Positions 1 to 14,000 of a stretch of 14,000 nt of DNA are shown here, one piece after another. Position 1 is the stretch's first letter, and every line of letters begins with the position of its first letter. Under the pieces are notes generated by a model, which was not told the origin of the DNA, did no database searches, and saw only the letters and a program-made list of their open reading frames with translations. The stretch is taken from assembly GCF_037975245.1 (NCBI RefSeq), contig NC_092565.1, positions 3,611,499 to 3,625,498 on the forward strand. Reading direction: 5' to 3'. Position numbers and translations under genes: made by a program. Source of the stretch: Apostichopus japonicus. Lineage: Eukaryota > Echinodermata > Holothuroidea > Aspidochirotida > Stichopodidae.

Positions 1-552
1 TGGCACACTAGGCGCACCATATAATTCATACATGTCTGTCGTTCGGAAACAGGTGGTGCTCATGTCGTAAATTCAGTTTCTGTGAACTTGGCAATTTAAT
101 TATGTTAAAAGAGAGTCAATATTGCTGTCAAGGTTTAAAATGCATCTAGATGCTAGTTATTTCGAGAAGAAGAAAAAAAATCTGTTTGTCACGTGTGGTA
201 TCATTTATTATGATTTTAATTTGGTCTTCCATACTTTGAGGACGATGAGAGTAGACCACTAATGTGGTTATAATATACAGGCTGAATATTATTGGTGGTT
301 GTTGGAATAGGGGGTGTAAAACTTTCACCATTGGTAGCCATATTTTTTTAAATATTTAAAAGGAATTCTCTTTTGTATTTCATGTATTAGATAACGGTAC
401 ATGATGTTGTTATCAAGTAATCATATCATAACAAAGAACAAAGCGGCATTCAAATTCAGAAAAATAGCTGGCACTGATTTTTCGTTTTTAAACATTTGTT
501 GAAATAAAGTGGTGGTTCTTGTAAGCGAAAAAAAAACGGTTGAGGATATTCG

Positions 553-592
553 CCTCATCTGACGTCATCTGAACTCATCTGACCTCATCTGA
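553..592. repeat. 10-bp tandem repeat with an embedded CRE-like palindrome
   Basis: Four copies of a 10-bp unit (CCTCATCTGA with changes in the first two bases). The second copy creates an exact TGACGTCA (560-567), the cAMP-response-element palindrome. Chance formation within a repeat is the simplest reading. Confidence 0.8.
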
Positions 593-1017
593 CCACTTCT
601 TCAGAGGACATGGGTTACAAACATGACAGTCGTAAGAATGGTTAAATCCTCTGGACATAGGCCAACTGGGATTTACGCACAAAACATTGCTCAGTTGTGG
701 CTGGACTCTGAACAACCGATCCTCCCCGCAACCTCGCGATTTAATTTTAATTTTTATGTTTTTTGTTGTTGTTAAAAGTGTACAGTGTCATTGAGACAGG
801 AAAAGTACGTAAATAGTATAACGTATACGCTACCTAGTTGTCTTAGGCTGCCACCATGATGGATACCACTCGAGCTGCAATTCTTGGGATATGAATTTGG
901 CTTTATGCTGATGTTAACAGAAATACTGCCACCTCTTGAAACTCACATTCCTGGTGAAATATTGGTTGGTCACCGTAAAATGAACACAAAACTATTAGGT
1001 GCCGTTTACGACAAAAT

Positions 1018-1210
1018 TATACTCCAATATATAGGTTATGAAACCATATATATATTTAGATTATACACAGATAGAAATATGTTATAGATTATATCCTTAT
1101 ATATATATATATGTTATAGGTTACATTCCAATATATATATAGATTATAGTTTATACTCCAATATATAAAGGTTAAAGTTTATACTTCAATATATATATAT
1201 ATATATTAGA
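1018..1210. repeat. AT-rich degenerate minisatellite
   Basis: Units of about 28-33 bp built on TCCAATATAT then GGTTATAGTTTATAC. Anchor words lie at 1023, 1094, 1127, 1157 and 1185, with variable AT runs between them. Confidence 0.8.
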
Positions 1211-1771
1211 CTATACGACTTGAGCAAGTCTACATCACGATTACTGGTTCGACTGCACTGTGAATATATTGCCATTGGTATGGTACTATGGACTAGGAAA
1301 GTCAAATAGGGCTGCCAGTCCTGTACTGTCGAAGTCTTTCCACGTGCCAAGTACGCTATCTAGTCGCTCTACTCCCTAGTTCTATGCCTATAATGAAATG
1401 TCAGGCTCAAGCACGACGCCTCGAGCTTAAGCAATTTGAGCGAAGAAGACTTTTCAGCTTTAGTCCAAAAACTTGCAGGACCAGTTGCAAGACATGTCAT
1501 GAGGGAAGTTTGATGAACGCCGTCCGAATCGGTAAGCTTTCATACAGATTAACAACATCTTGCCAGGGCCTACAGTATCCTTCTGTGTCTTAGGCTAAGC
1601 TTTATGCTAGTCTAGGCAGTTATAGTACTACTAGTACTGTTGCGCGGAAAAATAGGTACCCCTACAAAATTTATCGAATTGGCGTTCCATATAAATTACA
1701 AGCACCTTAAACGCACACTAAATGTGTACATGCGTACCTATGTAGGCTAGGAACGTACGTTCTTCACAGGC

Positions 1772-1831
1772 GCTTGATATATCTGCAACTTGAGCTGTTT
1801 GTTTCAAATGTTCTCGGTCTCCTTTCTGCAG
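1772..1831 (+). repeat. 60-bp dispersed repeat, copy 1
   Basis: Matches 2394-2453 at 52 of 60 bases in direct orientation without gaps, ending CTCCTTTCTGCAG. It is followed directly by GTGAGTTT, so copy 1 ends in a joined acceptor-donor motif. The source family is unknown. Confidence 0.8.
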
Positions 1832-2393
1832 GTGAGTTTACATGAATTATTTAATGTTAAATACCAAAAATTCAACCAGTTGTATCTTGGTTGATGATGT
1901 TTAGGCAAACGATGGGATTATACAATATTAAATATATGTTAACACTAGTGTAACGATGTCACAGAATATTACGTATAATATTGTGTGTTAGGTCAGTGAG
2001 TAGCACTTATTCATCGTTAAATGCGTCAACTAAGGTTCCTATAATGCAGGACTTGTGATCTGTGGTAATATAAACAGTCAATTAGGCTGCGTAATTCAAG
2101 TTAGGTAATTAGTGTATTTAATAAAATGTTGATCACGTAGAGGTACGGCAGTAAATTTGTACTATTAAGCTAGGCTCACTGTTTCTTTACTGTCTAACTT
2201 AGGCCCAGACATATCGTATAATAAGTCACAGCGTGGTTACTGTTCTTTAACGTACTTGAAGGGCGCCACCGATTTTGTCGCATATGCAGGGGATTCCCTG
2301 AGTTCAATATTCCAGGATCAATGTTGCAGTGTAAATTGTGCTTTACACAGGAAATAAGTTTAATAACTGCCAGTTGATCAAATAATAAAAGTT

Positions 2394-2453
2394 GCTTGCT
2401 GTATCTGCCAATTGAGCTGTTTGTCTCATATGTTTTCAGTCTCCTTTCTGCAG
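2394..2453 (+). repeat. 60-bp dispersed repeat, copy 2
   Basis: Second copy of the sequence at 1772-1831 (about 87% identical). Similarity stops abruptly after CTGCAG. It lies at the start of a short plus-strand ORF that I do not regard as coding. Confidence 0.8.
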
Positions 2454-3080
2454 CCCTAAATACATACAACCCCGGTAGCGGCCCTCACCCATGGGACCCG
2501 GGGGTTACAGTACTACTACTACTAGTCACTCATAGGGGCTACTTTGTAGCCTTAGCCTTGGATTTATTTAGCTTAGACCTAGATCCTTCATCCCATAGTG
2601 AACGCCTAGTGTGGTCTGGTAAAGCTGTTATGTTATACTTATAGTATATTATAGATCCTAAGTCCTAATTTTGTTGAAGATTAACTTAGAAATTAATTTT
2701 TTTGTTTGAACTTCAACTTAGAAATACTAGTATTAGTTCAAGTCTGTGACTCCTTTACGTGAACTTGGTTCCAAATGATGCAATGTGTTTCTTTTGTGTC
2801 TGTAGCGGCTAGCTTCTTAAACCTTCCACGATTCCGTACATAACTTAGATAACAATGCCCTTAAACAGGCCTGTGTGCAAATACAGCTACATATTTAATC
2901 ACTCCAGTTAGTAATGTGAATAGAACCTAATTTTGTGCAATATTACACAGTACTTAAGTTAATGTAGTATTGTAGCCTGTTATTTTCCTCAAAAATTAAC
3001 AAACAACCAAGGTCAAAATTTCCTTGAGGTCAAGTAGAAGTAAGTCTGAAAACTTCAACCTTATATTATGATTATATTAC

Positions 3081-3310
3081 GGGGGGGGGGGGGTTCCAGT
3101 GGAAATTGTCCGGGAGGGTAATTGTCCGGAGGTAATTGTCCGGTGGGGAGTCGACTGGGGCGGGAATTGTCCAGGGAGGATTTTTCTGGGGTGGGAACTG
3201 TCTGGGGTGGGAATTATCTGGGAGGGAATTGTCCGGATGGTACTCGTCCAGGGGGGAGTTGTCTGGGGGGTAATTGTCCGGGATGTTATTGCCCAGGGGG
3301 AGTTGTCCGG
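3081..3310. repeat. G-rich degenerate minisatellite
   Basis: A G13 run (3081-3093) followed by about 14 diverged units of 14-19 bp built on GGGAATTGTCCGG. Many GGG runs occur, so G-quadruplex formation on the plus strand is plausible. Overlapping ORFs on both strands (Pro-Asp-Asn repeats on the minus strand, Gly-rich on the plus strand) are by-products of the repeat. Confidence 0.93.
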
Positions 3311-4391
3311 TCACTGTACGGTGTGTTAAAGGGTGCTATAGTGTGGAATTTGATTCCCAAACAACGGTATATAACTGAGGTCAGAATCGGGAACAAACAA
3401 CCCAGCTCTTAAGTGCACAATCCACCATGATCAGAGAATCCAACAATTCTTGGCTCATCGGTGCAACGATTGGCGAACTCTTGTTCCATTCGATAATCGA
3501 ATATTAAGAAAGTGATGGTTTGCGTTCATGGCCGCTTCGTGATAACGGTATTGGAAGGGATATTTCTGTATGGTGACAGACTGGGATGCACACTTACTTT
3601 GAAGGCCAAATTTATTTCATACTATACTTAGTTGAAACACCCCATCTCAATATTTTATCCTTTACTCGCGATATGGTTGAAATTCGGAATGTAACGTTTG
3701 TTTACTAGCTAAACCTTCAGCATTCTTCTAGAAGTGGATCTCTGTAGGTGGTCTGTATCGTCATCAGAGCAGAGTTTTCTTCAAAAGCTTGAAGGTTAGT
3801 ATAATGCCCATGTTGATTTATCCTTCTAACCTGATTCATCTATAGAGTTTGCTTAGCGGTCAATTATGTTTGCTGTAGTTTAAACTTCATCAAAAGTAAC
3901 TTTCTTTTACAAATTTTCAACTGTGGGTAAAAATGATGAAAATACAATAAAAACCAAAGAAACAAAATATGACAGAGACATTTGCAGTTTAATTGCCTTT
4001 TTTTGTTGTTGAAAGCTTAACCTCTCTCCTTTCATTCTGCAAAAACAAATATATATATATGTGACAATAACATCTACACTATGAGCAAAAACAATAGACC
4101 AAGAATATAACTTTAATTTATTTGTCCGACGAATCATGAAAACAGAGCGTAAAATGGATTCAAAACATGTGTTCAAAAGTCTACGTCGGCGGTATTTGGA
4201 ATGATTCATATTATGGAACGAGACATTTATTAAAAACATATAGAAGGATAAAATAATAATAAAACATTTAAATATAATTGAATTATATAACGCAAATGAA
4301 AAGAAAAACAATATTATTTAAAAGAAAACATGGAATGACTTGTAGCATTTGCCTGACCTAAACCAAAGGAACTGCATGTGAATAAAAATCA

Positions 4392-4405
4392 CCCCCCCCC
4401 CCCCC
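4392..4405. repeat. C14 homopolymer
   Basis: Fourteen C followed by ACCATCTCCC; simple tract. Confidence 0.95.
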
Positions 4406-4499
4406 ACCATCTCCCTGTTCCCCTTTTCTTTTCTCTTTTGTTCGTATAATGAATATCAGGGGAATGTGCTTACTTGCAGTTATCCGTGCCGAGTGTGAT

Positions 4500-4581
4500 A
4501 TGAGAGTGTCCTGGCACTAAAAGTTCTTGTTATTTCTGACATGAGAGTGTCCTGGACACTATAGTCCTTGTTATTTCTGTC
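4500..4581. repeat. 41-bp tandem repeat, two copies plus a remnant
   Basis: ATGAGAGTGTCCTGG begins both units (4500-4540 and 4541-4581), and both end CTTGTTATTTCTG(A/T)C. A remnant (AGGAGAGCC, then TATAGTCCT) follows to about 4602. It lies about 280 bp beyond the transporter poly(A) signal. Confidence 0.9.
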
Positions 4582-4859
4582 AGGAGAGCCGGTTATAGTC
4601 CTAATGGAATCTTAGGAGTGTGCATTGGTGAAAGGATCCATGAAACTGAATCAATATATACATACGCACTCATTAACATTTCAACCATTTTCATTAGTCC
4701 CTACACCGGTGATCGTATAATTCAGTCTAGCACAAAGACCATTATATACCAACTAGTTCCTCAGATGCAACGCGAAGCCCAAGGGGCGGGGGTTGGGGAT
4801 AAAGCTTTTGTGCGCTCAAATAACAAGTTTCCTGTTGTTCATATGAAGATAATCGAACA

Positions 4860-4865
4860 TTTATT
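4860..4865 (-). promoter_or_regulatory. Poly(A) signal AATAAA
   Basis: The first canonical AATAAA on the minus strand after the stop codon, beginning 76 bases downstream. It implies a short 3' UTR of roughly 90-110 nt. The position suits the gene, but the cleavage site is not visible from sequence alone. Confidence 0.6.
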
Positions 4866-4940
4866 TGTTGGTGTATTAACTGCATTTGACCTTTGACCCA
4901 AACTCGCAGTATAGTTCAACGTATAAAATGAAAGTTGGTG

Positions 4941-11626
<6,686 letters not shown>

Positions 11627-12117
11627 GTTTTATTCCTTTGCTCTATCCTGACGGTTTTCAGAATATTCGACGTAACCGAAAGTTGCCAAGGAAATTCTCT
11701 CTCCTGCTTTTCTCTTCCAGCAATTGTTTGGAAATGTCTCAATTGTTAAAATCTATGACAAAATGGGTCCAGAATTTAAAGCACGTATAATGTGAGAAGA
11801 AGGCGGATTGAAGGCGGTTTAAACCATTTTTAGAAATGTTTTGGTTAAGTATTGATTTTACTCGGAGCGAGCAGATGGAAGCGCTGGAGTTCAGTATGCT
11901 AAACTTGCTCCTCCTCCTCTAATAGAAAATATAATCGGTCATGATATGGCAATTTGCAAGTGCCATGAACAGGTCAAGACTTCAGCTATCCTGTGGTGAG
12001 TAGGATATGCTAGTTCAAATCCTCTATCTATTTTTTTTTTACTTGAAAGGTGTTTAAGTCAAAAGAACGATTAATTAAAATGTTGATAATAACCATTTCG
12101 CGGTGATGTGCTAATTT

Positions 12118-12232
12118 TGTGAAACGGTAATAACCAAAGACAAAAGATAAACGGAAATAACCGCTTTATATACAATCGCTATTATATTAACAAAACGTAA
12201 AAAGGGGGAATAGCCTGTTACCGTTTTGCACA
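12118..12232. repeat. Possible short element with imperfect terminal inverted repeats
   Basis: TGTGAAACGGTAAT at the left end, and on the opposite strand TGTGCAAAACGGTAAC at the right end, bound about 115 bp of AT-rich sequence. This resembles a small MITE, but there is no clear target-site duplication and one indel separates the arms. Confidence 0.25.
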
Positions 12233-13284
12233 CTTTCAACAGTACGTACTTTTACCCGTTATATGATGTCCTTTCTACGCTTCCGTACAATCCAGATCTG
12301 AAGTTGAATTATTTGTGACGATGTTAACGGAAGTTTTCTTAAACCGGTTTTGACCGGATGAAAGAATAACGGTATGGATCGCAAAGGTCGTCTAAGATCA
12401 TCCAACTTCCCCCCGACCAACCCAACTCGACGAGGTGGTTGTCACATAGGGTAGAATACGTAAAACCTATACCGTATTACATCAATCGCTATTGCTATTT
12501 ACCACACATTCTAGGTCTGAAAATGTTAATACAATTTATTTTCACTGAAGAAAACAAAACAGGACATTTCTTAGTTCCGATGGTGAAGGCATTAAGCCTC
12601 TAATATCTCCCAAATGAAATTTTTATTTTCTTATTTTCTTAGACCTGTTTGGAGAAGTTTTTCATTACAGTTAGCTCTATCATATCGCTCAAGATCATGA
12701 TAGTGTTTGTTGTCTCTTCTAAAACTGGTTTAATTATTTTAATAACATACTATTCTCTACTCAACTTCAAGACATATCACCTTATACCAAGCTGGCGTTC
12801 CAAAGGGGTTGCTTTACCCTGCGTACCAATCACGGGACCTACAAAGTCAAGTGGAAATTGATTTTATACTGAAAATTGTCAATATAAACTTACATCCTTC
12901 AAAACCGTTTAAAAAAAATTCACTAATTGATAATTAAAATGGTGTTGACTCTTAGGAGGTTTGATAAATTATCAAGCTAATTTTTCATTCTAATTTTTCT
13001 ATGGTTAGGTAGTTTCACAATGAATTTAAGGGGGGAAAAAACGCCTATTGCATACCAGTTCCATAAAACTGTGATCGGGAACCGCCACTGCGATGCGTTT
13101 GCATTCATGACAAATTTTACCAAGAAGTATTATCATGTCTCAGACGGTAACAGCCAGAATTCTGAATAGTAGATGTGGACATCTCAAACAGTGCAAAGCG
13201 ATTATTTTATAATGGCGTCCATTGAATAAGAAATGTTACAGAACACTTAAAAGTAAATCTCATTTTTTTTTAAGGGGAGGGTGT

Positions 13285-13302
13285 GGGGGGGGGGGGGGGG
13301 GG
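13285..13302. repeat. G18 homopolymer
   Basis: Eighteen G in a row, preceded by GGGGAGGGTGT. Low-complexity tract in the upstream flank, able to form G-quadruplex. Confidence 0.95.
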
Positions 13303-13568
13303 TTAAGAACAGTTCCTTTTACGACAAGAAGTAAAGTATTTCTCCCTTTTATATTCTTCTCGGTCTATTCTGAATCACGTGACCCCTACAAGCCTTGCAC
13401 GATGTTCCTACTGTATAGCGTTACGCAATCTCATAATTTTCTCGTTTTTTTAATCTTAAGTTTTGGAATAAATATACGACAAGACAAACAGAGAGATCAA
13501 AAATATAAGTAATTAGTGTCACATCACAAATTTAAGAAATTACAGCTTATACCCCGTATCTCCCTCCA

Positions 13569-13581
13569 CCCCCCCCCCCCC
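13569..13581. repeat. C13 homopolymer
   Basis: Thirteen C within a C-rich stretch (about 13561-13596). Confidence 0.95.
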
Positions 13582-14000
13582 ACCTACCCCTCCCACTTGC
13601 ATATGGTTATTTAATCTTATTTTTATCTGTCCGAAGGCGCTCAGTTTCAGGTTTTACTTAACTTTTGGTTGAACTTGTTCATCTTAAACAAGAGCAGTTA
13701 AACCTAGACTGTTTTGGACAGGAGGTTATCCGGATATGTAAAAATCAGGATAATGCATGTTACACAGTTTAAAGCAGTTCTTATTGTAGTATATTCTGTA
13801 CATAGTACATGTATAGTTGTACATGACAGTTCACATACACATAGAAACATATATTCGAATGAAATGTCACCAGGGAGCTGTTCCATGATGTTATAAAAAT
13901 AAACACATTCGAGTCATAGGATAAATGGTACATTCTTGTTTCTATGTCTATACCATTTCATTCCGCTGTCATTATCGTTCAAATTCGCTGAATCTGGAAG

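Larger units (their letters stand above)
1..4859. other. 3' flank of the transporter gene, no gene recognised
   Basis: Nearly 5 kb with only short, low-complexity or repeat-derived ORFs on both strands. It holds several repeats listed separately. Stretches not covered by those entries (1-540, 600-1010, 1220-1770, 2460-3075, 3320-4390, 4600-4859) show AT-rich unique-looking DNA. I find no recognisable exon, tRNA or element domain in them. Confidence 0.6.
11627..14000. other. Upstream flank of the transporter gene, no gene recognised
   Basis: Contains the presumed promoter and 5' UTR of the minus-strand gene, but I see no convincing TATA box or CpG-rich segment. One exact AACCGGTT lies at 12342-12349. 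Segments around 12155-12190 and 12465-12510 share weak similarity (ATACCG/ATAACCG followed by CAATCGCTATT). The short ORFs here (for example 12649-12861, 13222-13512 and the overlapping pair near 13704-13896) have no coding character that I can support. Confidence 0.6.

Noticed and set aside
855-893. ATG in a perfect Kozak setting (GCTGCCACCATGATGG)
   Set aside because: The frame stops after 12 codons (TGA at 891-893), and no donor site that would rescue it is evident.
3072-3412. Pro-Asp-Asn-rich and Gly-rich ORFs on both strands, resembling repeat or collagen-like proteins
   Set aside because: They exist only because the G-rich minisatellite lacks stops. Three overlapping frames on two strands are open and no splice or start context supports any of them.
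3907-4311. 134-residue minus-strand ORF rich in Phe and hydrophobic residues
   Set aside because: AT-rich DNA read in a frame that favours Phe, Ile, Tyr and Lys gives this composition. The hydrophobic segments carry no family motif, and the gene's poly(A) signal lies before it.
4618-4896. 92-residue plus-strand ORF
   Set aside because: No recognisable domain, no similarity to a family I know, and it overlaps the 3' end of the transporter gene in antisense.

Overview
The window reads as animal nuclear DNA. It is AT-rich and gene-poor, with long GT-AG introns, many microsatellites and homopolymer runs, and a tRNA-derived SINE. A marine invertebrate deuterostome such as an echinoderm is my best guess, from the intron texture, the SINE style and the type of transporter. 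The sequence does not prove the taxon.

One protein-coding gene is well supported. It lies on the minus strand, from the start codon at 11626 to the stop codon ending at 4941. It has six coding exons: 11626-11452, 10006-9710, 9459-8789, 8015-7787, 6870-6727 and 5152-4941. All five introns are GT-AG, the phases match at every junction, and the exons sum to 1728 nt, which is 575 residues plus stop. The product is a 12-helix major facilitator protein of the monocarboxylate transporter (SLC16-like) family. It keeps the GWR motif, an Asp-x-x-x-Arg pair in helix 8, the VDLLG motif and a DATGSYD segment. It lacks the N-terminal GGWGW signature. Its helix 6-7 loop holds three nearly identical 38-residue repeats. 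A poly(A) signal lies 76 bases past the stop.

Layout: 1-4859 is 3' flank with no convincing gene, holding an AT-rich minisatellite, a G-rich minisatellite, a 41-bp tandem repeat and a 60-bp sequence present twice. 4860-11626 is the transporter gene. Intron 5 holds a perfect 16-bp hairpin and a cluster of AACCGGTT words. Intron 4 holds a 99-bp tandem repeat and a T15G12 tract. Intron 3 holds a tRNA-derived SINE. Intron 1 holds a long AT microsatellite close to its donor. 11627-14000 is upstream flank with simple repeats and no recognisable gene or core promoter.

I see no operon, CRISPR array, phage or defence-like system and no clearly undescribed system. The most interesting points are the recently expanded in-frame repeat in the transporter loop, the missing family signature, and the donor-like sequence that opens exon 4.
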